Shown in pieces: positions 24,431-36,388 of a DNA stretch of 64,000 nucleotides (position 1 is the first letter of the stretch; the number at the start of each line of letters is the position of its first letter). The notes beneath the pieces are model-generated. The model saw only the letters and a program-made list of their open reading frames with translations. It had not been told where the DNA came from and did not search any database. Position numbers and translations under genes: made by a program. The stretch is from Sinotaia quadrata (lineage: Eukaryota > Mollusca > Gastropoda > Architaenioglossa > Viviparidae). The stretch lies in assembly GCA_028829895.1 (NCBI GenBank), contig CM054180.1, forward strand, positions 109,173,635 through 109,237,634, given 5' to 3'.

Positions 24431-25415
24431 CGATACCATGTCGGGGGGGAGGGTGTGGGGGGGGAGAGTATATTCTGTCATGCTCTGGTATAAGATACAG
24501 ACTGAATGAAAACAAGACGGGAAAAGAACGGCAAACATCGACACGTGCTTCTTCATTTTTTTTTTTATTGTCAGATCGGCGACTCGACAGAGTAGGTGAC
24601 GTGGATAATGGGGTCATAAGGCTAAGGTTTTTAACCAATAGTGGTGTACAAATCTGTCACTTTAACGAAAAGAATATGAAAAAATAATAACAACGAAATA
24701 CAAAGGCTGCATTACTGTTCTGAATACTGATCTGGAGGGCCAGCACTTGAAATCAATAGTGTTGAACAGGGAGGTTGACGTTGTCAATCAACGGTACTGT
24801 AAGACATTTCCATGCGATCTATACACTGCGAACAAAAAGCGAGCAATAGGAAAGGTCGGGTGTTCCATCAACAGTTAATGTTTAATGCAGAAGAGCAACG
24901 GCAGATTGAAACCAAACTAAATCCTCTCGGTTTTGGAGAATATTAAATCTTAGGCATTCATGAGCTCGCCGGAAATGAGCATCCTTCTCAAGCCCGTCAG
25001 CGATTCGAACGTAGAAAAAAGGCAAACATTGCCAAGAGAACGGCTTCCAGTCCGCTTATTCTTAAATCTCCACGTAAAAGTACTCACGTCCTGTGTCGCA
25101 TTTCTCACTAAATCGCATCATCTGGTAGAGATTATGAGTATGATACCAAGGAAAATGAAAATAGGTGAATGCAGTTACACGAGATAATGAAAAAGTCTTT
25201 TATTGCTGGGTGGGTTTTTTTCCAATCAGCAAGAAGATTAAAAGCTGTATTCTTTTTTTTTTTTAAATTTAAAAGAAAAAAGAAAACAAGTAGTTTATTG
25301 AACTGTCGACCACTCGTCTCCCAATAAATATAGAATGTGTAAAACCACCAAATACTTCAACGTGATCATGGGAACTATTTTTTTAAAACCTCTTTAACCG
25401 GATCTGTATATATCT

Positions 25416-25488
<73 letters not shown>

Positions 25489-25662
25489 TGTGTGTGTGTG
25501 AAAGTTTAAAAATTGTATTACTGTCTATAACCAAATCAGTATTATTGTGGATAATGCCGGATAGGGAAGTTAAGGAGTACACGAGACTATTTATCTCCCA
25601 ACACACACTTCTCTCTCTTCCCCCCCTCTCTCTCTAAGCACGCACACACACACACACACGCA

Positions 25663-25713
<51 letters not shown>

Positions 25714-25836
25714 ACACATTCACTACATGTTTTTGAATTACTGATATGTACTTGAATTACAGATTTCGATTAATTACAGATCTATTAGTAAGGACACCAC
25801 AAGAAGGAAAGAAAAAAAGTTTTATACTGCTTGGGA

Positions 25837-25914
<78 letters not shown>

Positions 25915-26509
25915 CTTGGAGAAGATAGAGAGCAAAACTCTGCGTAGCCCACATACAACAATTTTTATTTTATTTTTATAATTTTTTATGAATTTTTATT
26001 TTATTTCTCATTCATTTAAAAAATTATATGCAAAATGGTTTGATTTGGGCTGCTGCCTCTCACACTGCACATTTTTGTGAAGGATTTCAGTTAGGTTCAG
26101 CCTAAAATGGCTAATGTATTGAATATGATCACAAACCATCGTCTGATTGAAAGGGTCATTTCACTTGAAATGGATAAACTTTCATTTCATTACCCAAAAT
26201 GAAGTAATACAATGTACATGAAAAAGTGGATCTCTATCGCTGCCTGACTTGGGACCCGTAAAGGCAATGATACTTCTGAGACAGAATTTGACAGAAGACT
26301 GGAGTGAGAAGATGTGAGAATAAGAGTGTGATACAGTGGGGCAGAAACCCAACACTGAAATTAAGGAATCTGTACGCAGTGTTTTGCGGAACTGCTTTAG
26401 CGAGAATTACTTTAAGCTCACATTACTCAGCACTGACAGCTTATCACATGCAGACCCTGGATAAGAGTGGCGAATATCGTACTTGTACTAGGGAATCTGA
26501 TCTACGACA
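24431..26509. other. Intergenic with several microsatellites
   Basis: Contains TG arrays at 25421-25500 and 25841-25909 and a compound CA/CGCA array at 25638-25720. Short open frames here are repeat-driven or without recognisable domains. Confidence 0.6.
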
Positions 26510-27065
26510 GGCTTTAGTCAAAAGAGTGCGATAGGCCTTAACTAAAAGAGTACGAAAGGCCTTACCTTCAAAGAGTACGAGAGGCCTTAACTAAGAGAGT
26601 GCGATAAGTCTTAGTTAAGATAGTACGACACGCCATAGCTAAGAAAGTGCGACAGGCTTTATCTAAGAGTGCGACAGGCTTTATCTAAGAGTGTGAGACA
26701 TGCCTTAGGCTAAGAGACTACAACTCAGCTACGAGAGTACAACAGGCCTTAGCTACGAGAGAACGCCAGGCCTTAGCTAAGAGAGCATGATAGGCCTTAA
26801 CTATGAGAATATGATAGTCCTTAACTAAGAGAGTACGACAAGCCTTATCTAAGAGAGTACGACAAGCCTTAGTTAAGAGAGTACGACAGGCCTTAGCTAC
26901 GAGAGTATGATAGGCTTTAACTAAGAGAGTACGATAGGCCTTAAGAGAGCACAAGCTTTAGCTAAGAGAGTACGATTAGCCTTAGCTAAGAGAATGCGAC
27001 AGGCTTTAGCTAAGAGAATGCGACAGGCTTTAGCTAAGACAGAACGAAAGGCCTAACCTAAAAGA
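26510..27065. repeat. Minisatellite, about 25-bp unit, about 20 copies
   Basis: Degenerate units of the form GAGAGTACGACAGGCCTTAG plus CTAA. Lengths vary and several copies are truncated. A minus-strand frame through 26718-26954 encodes a short repeated peptide (KACRTLL) but has no gene context. Confidence 0.92.
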
Positions 27066-27821
27066 GTGGCGAATACCGTAGTACTTGTAAGGGGATATGA
27101 ACTCAGTTTTTTTTTCGTTAAGTCTAATTAATATCAGATATGTCTATTATCATTTCTGGATCCGCATCAGAATAGAAGCCAATAATTATACTCACGTTTT
27201 ATGTGTCAAATTAAAGCTGAATGTATGTACATTAGTGCAGTATCCAGTTCAAAGGGATTTTATTTTTATTTGCATCGTTTTCTTTACAAACAAGAAACTG
27301 CACGTTTTTATTATGAAAGTTTTCATTAACAATGTCTAGCTCTTGTGTCACTGATGATCTCATGTTAAATTTCTGGTAATCTGAATTTGAGACCGCTGAA
27401 GGGGAACCTTACTGCATCTGCAACAATTGCAGCGAGACAATTAAAAAAAAAAAAGATTTCGATTTGATGTATTTTACATGTATGTTATGTACGTATGTAC
27501 CGCTTACGTACGTGCATATACAGATATACAGCACACGAGGACAACGATTTATAGTCCACGACCCAAAAACTAGAGGCAGTATTAGAGCAAAAACAACCCA
27601 AGCTGAAGGAGTGACGAAACCCAAGCTGCAGGGCATTGGGGAAGGGGGTACCAATACGAGGCTGAGATTCGTGCAAAAACTTCAGGTTTAGAGATAAAAA
27701 CATACGTCACTTCACAGAGAATAAAGTTTAGAGAATTGGACCTAGCCCCTATGAGCCTGGAGATCAAAACTCCCAACAGGCATCGATATAGACGTACCAT
27801 TTCTTCGCATCATCCATACCT
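27066..27821. other. Intergenic, no feature seen
   Basis: No recognised gene. Overlapping open frames of 72-81 codons at 27409-27800 lie on both strands and show no family signature. Confidence 0.5.
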
Positions 27822-28425
27822 TGAACACTCGCCCTTAGTGCACGAGAACGCTATACCTTGAACACTCGCCTTTAGTGGCAAGAGAACGCTCTACCTTGAA
27901 CACTCGCCTTTAGTGGCAAGAGAACGCTCTACCTTGAACACTCGCCCTTAGTGCACGAGAACGCTATACCTTGAACACTCGCCTTTAGTGGCAAGAGAAC
28001 GCTCTACCTTGAACACTCGCCTTTAGTGGCAAGAGAACGCTATACCTTGAACACTCGCCTTTAGTGGCAAGAGAACGCTATACCTTGAACACTCGCCTTT
28101 AGTGGCAAGAGAACGCTCTACCTTGAACACTCGCCTTTAGTGGCAAGAGAACGCTATACCTTAGTGAACGAGAACGCTATATCTTGAACACTCGCCCCTA
28201 GTGCAAGAGAACGCTATACCTTATTGCAAGAGAACGCTATACCTTAGTGCACGAGAACGCTATACCTTAGTGCAAGAGAACGCTATACCTTAGTGCAAGA
28301 GAACGCTATACCTTAGTGCACGAGAACGCTATACCTTAGTGCAAGAGAACGCTATACCTTAGTGCACGAGAACGCTATACCTTAGTGCAAGAGAACGCTA
28401 TACCTTAGTGCACGAGAACGCTAAT
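27822..28425. repeat. Two-tier minisatellite: 38-bp units then 23-bp units
   Basis: The left part (27822 to about 28160) repeats a 38-bp unit containing TACCTTGAACACTCGCC, TTTAGTGGCAAGA and GAACGCT. The right part (about 28160 to 28425) repeats a 23-bp unit, TACCTTAGTGC plus ACGAGAACGCTA. The short unit equals the long one with the GAACACTCGCCTT segment removed. Transitional copies occur at the junction. Confidence 0.95.
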
Positions 28426-28744
28426 GAAACAAATCTATTCAAATTCAGAAAAAGTCAGATCAACGATTAAAACATACCGAAGCTTATTATAATTAAATTA
28501 GTATAAAGAGTCGATCTCTGAACTCGTTGCCACTACAAGCAATTCCCCTCTCAATAATCAATAAAGTGTCCTGCTGTTTTAACGAGAGTTGATGACTCAC
28601 ATCAATCAGCATATGAAGAATGAAGGGGATGGGGGGAACAATGAACTGTTTCAAAGCTTAGTTTTTAATATACCGCCTAAACAAAAGCAGTGAATTGTTT
28701 TATTTATATTTATCTGTAAATTGGCACTGTAATACATTTGTTTG
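28426..28744. other. Intergenic spacer between arrays, no feature seen
   Basis: AT-rich sequence of about 320 bp with no open frame or repeat. Confidence 0.5.
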
Positions 28745-29150
28745 AAAAACACGTCGACTATTAGTGCGGACAAGTAACAGTGCATGTGTCTGCAAAACAC
28801 GTCGACTATTAGTGCGGACAAGTACCAGTACGTGTCTGCAAAACACGTCGACTATTAGTGCGGACAAGTACCAGTACGTATCTGCAAAACACGTCGACTA
28901 TTAGTGCGGACAAGTACCAGTACGTGTCTGCAAAACACGTCGACTATTAGTGTAAGTGCGGCGTCGACTATTAGTGTTAGTGCGGACAAGTACCAGTAAA
29001 TGTGTCTGCAAAACACATTGACTATTAGTGCGGATAAGTACCAGTACATGTGTCTGCAAAACACGAAGACTATTAGTGTTAGTGCGGACAAGTATCAGTA
29101 CGTGTCTGCAAAACACGTCGACTATTAGTGTTAGTGCGGACTAGTGCCAG
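28745..29150. repeat. Minisatellite, 46-bp unit, about 9 copies
   Basis: Units contain GTCTGCAAAACACGTCGACT, ATTAGTGCGGACAAGTA and CCAGTAC. One copy has an internal re-duplication of GTCGACTATTAGTG near 28962. Confidence 0.95.
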
Positions 29151-30939
29151 AGAATGCACTATGCCAAAGATGGGTCTAGCCTGTCACGAACAGAGAACAC
29201 GTGAAAGACAGGCCACGTGCAGCTCTCAATCAATTGACTCACTCAGTTGATTTACCGTCTTACTTCCGCTCCTTTCTTTAATTACCCCTGGAATTATTTT
29301 TAGCAAATTCTCAGATCATTTCTGGCACCTGAAAATTCATGCGTGCCAATGTGTGTTTGTGTGCATTTATGTTCGAGAGAGAGAAAAAAACTGAATGATG
29401 TAATAAATGAAGGAATGAAGAGAAAAGTTTTTTTAGAAAAAAAGAAAGAGAAGTAAATAAGTTGGATAGTTAAAAGTTGAGTAAGTACACACATTAAAAA
29501 AGTAATGTTAAGTGTTCGCGACAAAGAGAGAGAGAAAAAAAAAGAAATAGCTTGAAAGAAGGGAGAAAGTAAAGAAATTAATAAATAAAACTTATTTCAG
29601 TGCGTGAATGAATTATTAATTTATTTTTAAAAAAGAAAATATGTCGGTTATTTGATAGTAAACAGTAAGTACAAAAATGAGTAAAGATTTGGGGCGAGCG
29701 AGAGAAATTGCGGTGGCGAGAGAAATGGGTTAGAGCGTGGGAGTCGGTTACATTGAGAAATGACTGCCGACAGCATCAGCCGTGCAGTTGACTAGTGTGC
29801 ATCACTAGGAACACGGTGCAACCTGTAGGCGAGAGCTTCTTGGACAGGTAAGTACTTGTAGATCGACTTGAGATTGCGTTCAAATCCTTTTCATGAAACA
29901 TTAGTATGTGAATTCACATTATCACACAAAATCACAATCTAACCTACATTATTATATCAGCACAAGCATATAGCACTTTCTCTCACACAAAATACAATTT
30001 GTTGTAAACTTTGAAATGAAGTAAATTTACACTGCACTTATTTCAGCAGATGATGATTATGCTTCCTTTGTAATTTAAAATGAACCCAGTAATAGATGTT
30101 ATACACTCGTAACAAACGCAAAAATTCCAATGCCAGCTCACTAACTCACGAAGGGTAAAACACTGAAATATGTACTGAGGTATTTTAAAGTGTCAGCCTA
30201 ACTGATCGCAATGTGCATATTTTCGGCGTGACCAAAATAAAATATAGCCCTACCTAACTCGGAAGGGCTGAAAACAGAACGCGATACTCTAGAAGAAATG
30301 CTACTGACACGTCGCCCTTGATACACTTAATATCTGATAACCCTTGTAATAAAAAAGTTAAAAAAAAAAAATCCACATCGCATTTATTTCATCCCAGTCT
30401 GAAATTCTATACACATTACTGCTAGTACAAAGCATATAATGTTTACTCTATGACCGTCATTCAATTCAATATAACAACGAATATGTTAAGATCATGTTTC
30501 AATATAACTAAATTAGTGCGCCAAGTCAATGCAGGTATTAAAGGTCTTGATGCCTCATATAGTGTTCACCTGACAGAATGCAAATAAAATAAGGTGATCA
30601 TTCAAAATAGATCACTGGTCATGACCACTAAATGACTGATTTATTTTATAGCACTAAAATTAAATTATATACTGAAACAAAGCTGTGTGTTCAAGAATAA
30701 AGGTCTAATAACACTTATTTCAAACCCAGCGCTTAGCACAAACGTTATCTCTCTTCGATGTTGTAAAGAGGCGAAAAACCAATTCACCACAATACAAGAT
30801 TGATAGGACATGCAGTACTTTAGGAAACTCGTGCATACAATAGATCAAGTTGAGTAGTTTGAATATAATAATCACGTCAGGTCAGAAACCTCTGATATAC
30901 AACTGATGAAGGGTAAATAGACTGGAAGATAATCTACTG
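29151..30939. other. Intergenic, no gene recognised
   Basis: A strongly purine-rich stretch at 29375-29720 (GAGA, GAAA and AAGAA tracts) is the only visible structure. No coding signal or element was identified. Confidence 0.5.
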
Positions 30940-31490
30940 ATATCAGGTGAGTAAAATGTGATATATATTCTACTCACATCAGAAGAGGAAACTTTGATAT
31001 ATATTTTACTTACGCCAGGTGAGGAAACTTTAATATATATTCTTTTACTTATATCAGAGGAGGACACTTTGATATATATTCTACTGATGTCAGGTGAGGA
31101 AACTTTGATACATATTCTACTGACATTGGGTGTGGAAACTTTGATATATATTCTACTGATGTTACATGAGGAAATTGATATATATTCTACTTATGTTAAA
31201 TGAGGAAACTTTGATAAATATTTTACTGACATCAGGTAAGAAAACTTTGATAAATATTCTACTATGAGGTGAGTAAACTTTGATATATATTCTATTGATG
31301 TCAGGTAATGAAACTTTGATACATATTCTACAGACGTCAGGTGAGGAAACTTTGATATATATTCTTATGATGTCAGGTGATGAAACATTGATATATATTC
31401 CACTGGTGTCCAGTGAGGAAACTTTAATCTATATCTAATGATGTCAGGTGAGAAAACGTTGGGGTATGTTCTAATGATATTTTATACGTA
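30940..31490. repeat. Minisatellite, about 36-bp unit, about 14 copies
   Basis: Units read roughly GAGGAAACTTTGATATATAT then TCTACTGATGTCAGGT. Because 36 is a multiple of three, open frames persist on both strands (plus 30958-31203, minus 30882-31067) as repeated peptides. This is an array effect, not evidence of a gene. Confidence 0.93.
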
Positions 31491-31559
31491 AACTGCTGTA
31501 GTCATATGAAAAAACTTTGATATGATACACAACTGATTTCAGGTGAGGAAGTTGATCTC

Positions 31560-31785
31560 TAGCTATCAGTGACATAGTCTTCAGCTCGAACAGAATTCAA
31601 GAAAAGTTCAGTGACGTAGTCTTCAGATAGGATAGAACTGAAGAAAAGTTCAGTTATGTAGTCTTCAGCTAGGGTAGAACTCAAGAAAGGTTCTGTTATG
31701 TAGTCTTCAGCTAGGACAGAACTCAAGAAAATATTCAGTTACGTAGCATTCAGCTAGGACAGAATTCAAGAAAGGTTCAGTTGCG
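31560..31785. repeat. Minisatellite, about 42-bp unit, 5 copies
   Basis: Units share TAGTCTTCAGCTAGGACAGA and ACTCAAGAAAAGTTCAGT. The array begins about 70 bp after the preceding one and has an unrelated unit. Confidence 0.92.
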
Positions 31786-31974
31786 GATGTCTCAGTGCGA
31801 AAAATTAAAGAATATCAGTTTAAAAACAGTTGAAATGATGTTGTTTTGTTTTATCCACATCCAGCGACTAAGCTCTTCCTATTTTCTCTTGTTTATACTG
31901 GCACAAGACAGAAAATAGTTTTATTTTCAACACGTTCAAATATCAAATCCTCTTTCAACTTCCCTCTCTGTACT

Positions 31975-32290
31975 CTATTGCTCTTGTTCTAGCTGGTTCT
32001 CCAAATAGTGTTTTCTACTAGTCTTGTTCTAGCTCGTTCTCCAAATAGTGTATTCTAGAGTAACTAAGTATAATGTTTAGAATATCTTACAGTAAGAGTA
32101 ACTGAATATAATGTTTTGTTATATAGTCTTGTTCTAGCTCGTTCTCCAAATAGTTTACTCTACTACTCTTATTCTAGCTCGTTCTCAAGTTTAATCATCT
32201 ACTCTTATTCTAACTCGTTCTCCAGTTTAGTCATCTACTCTTCTTCTAGGTCGTTCTCCAAATAGTGCACTCTACTACTCTTATTCTGAA
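31975..32290. repeat. Minisatellite, about 38-bp unit, about 7 copies, with an inverted intruder
   Basis: Units carry TCTTGTTCTAGCTCGTTCTC and CAAATAGTGT. Within it, 32055-32115 is made of AGAGTAACTAAGTATAATG and TTTAGAATATCTTACAGTA, the reverse complement of the neighbouring array at 32291-32665. Confidence 0.9.
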
Positions 32291-32665
32291 CAACAACAAA
32301 CATTACATATTCAGCTACTCTTACCGTAAGACATTCTAAACACCATACTCAATTACTCTTACAGTAAAATATTCTAAACATTAAACTCAGTTACTCTTAC
32401 TGTAAGATATTCTAAACATTACACGCATTTACTCTTACTATAAGATTTTCTAAACATTATATTCAGTTACTCTTACTGTAAGATATTCTAAACATTATAC
32501 TTAGTTACTCTAACTGTAAGATAATCTAAACATTATACTTAGTTACTCTAACTGTAAGATATTCTAAACATTATACTTAGTTACTCTTACTGTATGATAT
32601 TCAAAACATTATACTCAGTTACTCTTAGTGTAAGATATTCTAAACATTATATTCAGCTACTCTTG
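32291..32665. repeat. Minisatellite, 38-bp unit, about 10 copies
   Basis: Units share TACTCTTACTGTAAGATATT and CTAAACATTATACT-AGT. The array directly abuts the preceding one. Confidence 0.93.
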
Positions 32666-32933
32666 ATATAACATGTTATGTAATCACTGGGATAATGCTT
32701 TGTAAGTGTGTGCAAACCTATTTCTTAATCTGACAAACACTGCAAGCAAATGGCAAATAGAACAAATAAAATGGAAAAGGGTGGCGATGCACCTGCACTT
32801 AAAGTTGTGAAAGAACGTCGGTTCAATGGGCCGCCAGTTTAAATTGAAACATTTCCTTGTTCGAAAAGAAACTGAAACAACATACCAAAAACAACCTCGT
32901 GTCATTGCATGCAACATCACTTCGCAGGTAGTC

Positions 32934-33122
32934 CCATAAGTCTGGAATCAGAGAAAAAAAAGGCCTGTACAAATAGCAATACAAATTATTTATTCATTGG
33001 ACGTCTGTGGTCCACCATTGTTCCTGAACCACAAATCCAGACGAAAAACCCACTCAGCAAGCACACAGTAGATGTTAGAAGTAATGGAGTGACACACATC
33101 AAATATGATTCCAGACTTATGG
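32934..33122. mobile_element. MITE-like element with 17-bp terminal inverted repeats
   Basis: CCATAAGTCTGGAATCA at 32934-32950 is perfectly reverse-complemented at 33106-33122. Similarity extends weakly outward to a TA dinucleotide on each side, which would fit a Tc1/mariner-type target site with an indel. The interior is about 155 bp without transposase. The superfamily is inference. Confidence 0.65.
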
Positions 33123-33263
33123 AATATCCTGAACGATCGCCAAGTCAGCGATGTTTACTAGCTCTGGCTTATAAACTTGCTCACGGTTTTAATTTTTATG
33201 TATATAGTGCAATTGTGCGGCTTCAATAAAACATGAATCTCTCAGTCCTCACCCCCTCCCCCA

Positions 33264-33264
<1 letters not shown>

Positions 33265-33320
<56 letters not shown>
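33265..33320. repeat. (CA)n microsatellite
   Basis: About 28 CA units. Confidence 0.97.
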
Positions 33321-34149
33321 ACGTACACTCAAATGCTAATAAAATAATATCACCACCACCATCCAAAACTTCAATTTTATATGTAACAATTTTTGTATGA
33401 TAAAGTATTATAGTCTGAAATATTACTTTTTACAGTATTTAGAATGATTCTCTTCAATCCACGGTCACTGAAGTGCCGAAAACACTTTACCGGACTAGTA
33501 ATTTGCTTTAGTCTTAGCGAAGTCAATTACAAACATTGCTTTGTTTTTATACTTCATTCTCAAAACAGAGATTAGTTTTAATCGTTCCTCCTGTACATAC
33601 AAAAGTCACCATAACGTACAGTAGTCTCTCCTGTTCTTCCTATTGGCTGTTCACGGCCTGGCAATTAGTTATTAGGATAAGGTGCCCAATTCATGCAATA
33701 TTACACAGAATCATCTGTCCCTGTAGTTAATATCTAAACTGAGAGAATTAATTAAGGAGACTGAAGTCTGGCAACCAGTCTGTCATCAGCATAAGTGTAA
33801 CGTTAAACATTAACAATCTTTAAATCCTCATGCTGATGCAGGGTCTCTAAACAAACACTGGAATGTAACACAATGCATGAATGTGTATGAAATTGACTGG
33901 TGGTTGAATTGCAATAATGATTTACGTAAATCCTGATCTTATCATCTCATTAGGGGTAACTGACAAACATGTTATTAGTTTTTTTTTAAAATAATAATCA
34001 GATGACATATACTGACTAATATTCTTGCATTGCAAGCTTTTAGAAGAAAAAAAGAGTTTTTACCCCTCAAAAATATGATTTAACTAGTGAGATTTAGTTC
34101 ACTTAAAATGTTGGTGTTCTGTTTACATTATTTCCAAAGAGAGTAATAA
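33321..34149. other. Intergenic, no feature seen
   Basis: AT-rich sequence. A 64-codon frame at 33536-33730 has no recognisable domain. Confidence 0.5.
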
Positions 34150-34311
34150 TGTTACATGTTAAAACAATGACAAGATTTCCTAAAGACAATGAGCAAATGT
34201 TAAAGTGCTGTCAACATGATTTCCTGAAGACAGTGATCATATATTAAAGTAAAGTGATTTCCAAAAGGCAGCATTCTTGTTATATGTTAAAGCAGTGACA
34301 ACGTGTGGAGG
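34150..34311. repeat. Left part of a split minisatellite
   Basis: Diverged units contain GATTTCCTAAAGACA, ATGTTAAAGCAGTGACAA and similar. The same unit resumes at 35290, so this is the left part of one array interrupted by the LTR-like repeat at 34312. Confidence 0.8.
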
Positions 34312-35284
34312 AGTAAATTTGCCCATCCCTATTTTTAAATTCAATTGTTATATAAATTGTTAAAGTGTCAGAGTAAGCTGACCTTGGGCACTCTTTATGA
34401 CGGTATTTTTGAAAGCTGAAGTAAACACCCGAGATGAGAATATGCTAGAAATTTGCTGATATAATGTAAAAGACCCCAACTGGGTGAGTAGTTTTATTAT
34501 CCAATGATAAATTTACAGCTGAGATCTAAAAGTTTACCTCCTGTAGAGAAAGCTGTTATCTAATCACTTGAATTTGAAGTGGCAAAGAAGTCTGGTCTTG
34601 AAAGGTGGCCATTAGCTTGATAATGAGTTAACTGACTGGTTGAGAGAGAATGGACGTAGAAATATTTTGTGCATTTTTGCTATTGATATGTTATACTTGT
34701 GTTCTAATAAGATGTATTATGTGAGTAGATTATTATTTCTATAAATGTTTGAACTAAGCTGCTCGTATATTGTGTACTAATCACTTGACATTGTTTTGAT
34801 ATGCTGTATTATGCTGTGTGTGTGTGTGTGTGTATATATATATCGGCTAATAAATACCAATGCAGAAAATTGTAAGCCAAGACTGGAATGTAAGAAAGAA
34901 TGGAGTTATAAAGCTATAAACTGGAACTTAGTACTGCTCCCATGTTATATTTTGCAGGCAAGCAGCCTTTTTGATTTTCAGACTTTCTTGAGTTATTTGA
35001 ATTTACTGGTTCACTGATTGTAAACCGCTATGACCGGGCAAAACATGGGAATCGTCTGCCACAGTGTGTGTTAAGTGTAAAGGAGTATACTACACTCCTT
35101 TGACGTATCATGGCAGTGTATGCTGATTACATCAGGCAATTTCTGGTACAGTGAAGTTACTAGAAATCACTACAATTATTGTTCTTGAATGAGTTGACAC
35201 AGCAAAAAGAAGCGCCAGGTTAGCTCAAGAGAATAAGTAACAGAACAGTGTTTTCAATGAGCGAAGAAAAGCATGTGGAAATTG
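34312..35284 (+). mobile_element. LTR-like dispersed repeat, copy A, inserted in a minisatellite
   Basis: The sequence starts TGTGGAGGAGTAAATTTGCC and aligns over at least 700 bp with the reverse complement of 39527 down to about 38800 (copy B). Shared blocks include AATTGTTATATAAATTGTTA, TTGGGCACT and ATATTTTTGAA. It lies exactly between two parts of a 44-bp minisatellite, so it inserted into that array. It has no coding capacity and its right end seems truncated compared with copy B. It contains a short TG run near 34808. Confidence 0.65.
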
Positions 35285-35600
35285 AAATTAACTATAATTT
35301 GTGACATTATTTCCTAAAGTCGGTGATACATTTAATTAATGACATTATTTCCTAAAGTCAGTGATCATGTTAAATCACTGACAACATTATTTCCTAAAGA
35401 CAGTGGTCATATGTTAAATCACTATCAATGACAACATTATTTCCTAAAAGTATGTTAAATCAATGACAACATTATTTCCTAAAGACAGTGATCATATGTT
35501 AAAGCACTGACAACATTATTTCCTAAAGACAGTGATCATATGTTGAAGCACTGACAACATTATTTCCTTAAGACAGTGTTCATTTTAAAACACTTTCAAC
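35285..35600. repeat. Right part of a split minisatellite, about 44-bp unit
   Basis: Units share GACAACATTATTTCCTAAAG, ACAGTGATCATATGTTAAA and CACT. They match the diverged copies at 34150-34311. Confidence 0.9.
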
Positions 35601-36058
35601 ATAAAATGAACATGTTAATGTTGCAGTTCAAAAGAGAACATGTTCATCATAATTAGTGGGAACTTCCTTCCTCTGATTTTCAAATTATCCATTTACTAAA
35701 CTGTCGCTATCAAAAACTTTCAAAACTGTTTGCCCTCCTCTATGTTCAGTGCAGATAATGACACTGTATAATCTTCCTGCAAGTTTAAAGGAAATTAATT
35801 TCGCCTTGTATTTCAAATACATGTAAACGTGGTATAATATCTTGTCTGATAAATAATCAGAAGCGTCACTTCAGAATTTCACTTGAAGTATATCGGATTG
35901 CTAAGAGGCTTCTACTGCTCTACACATAGTTCAAGTATTACTTTAGATGAAGGTTGGGGAATGTGATACTGGAAATACCACCGGTGAGAAAGCTGATCAG
36001 AAACACAGCCTACTATAGCCAGGTAAAACAATCGCATAAATATTACGAATGGGTCAGT

Positions 36059-36388
36059 ATGTCGAGCTATGTACACAGTGCATGTGAAATTGTAAAGGGA
36101 GAAAACAAACGTGTTGACAAGTCTAGGATGAAAACAAGGCGCGACAAATACAAGTCACATGACAGGTGTGAGTTAAAGATGCGAATGGAACTGAATTTAA
36201 AATGCACTTCAAGACATAAGTCTACAGACCATTCTTTTGCTCAAGAGAGGAGTCCGTTTGGCAGGACAAGTAAAAAGAAAAAAATGAGTAAGGATGGCAA
36301 AATTGAGATTGAAAAAACAAGGGAAAGAAATCCCGCATTCGTCTCGAAGATATCTTGTGCTGAATCTACCCAGCAGAACGGTACCTGA
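36059..36388 (+). CDS. Hypothetical Lys/Arg-rich ORF, 109 aa
   Basis: The open frame is uninterrupted from about 35951 to TGA at 36386-36388. The first ATG is at 36059. The product is strongly basic, with clusters such as TSKKKKMSKDGK and RMKTRRDKYK, several Ser residues and no hydrophobic segment. I do not recognise it. About 144 open codons is long for this AT-rich background and it is not repeat-driven. There is no convincing splice acceptor or promoter, so a chance ORF or a fragment of a mobile-element ORF1 is possible. Confidence 0.3.
   Translation: MSSYVHSACEIVKGENKRVDKSRMKTRRDKYKSHDRCELKMRMELNLKCTSRHKSTDHSFAQERSPFGRTSKKKKMSKDGKIEIEKTRERNPAFVSKISCAESTQQNGT

Noticed and set aside
24985..25010. 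B-box-like GATTCGAAC
   Set aside because: No acceptor stem or A box at the right distance. Not a tRNA gene.
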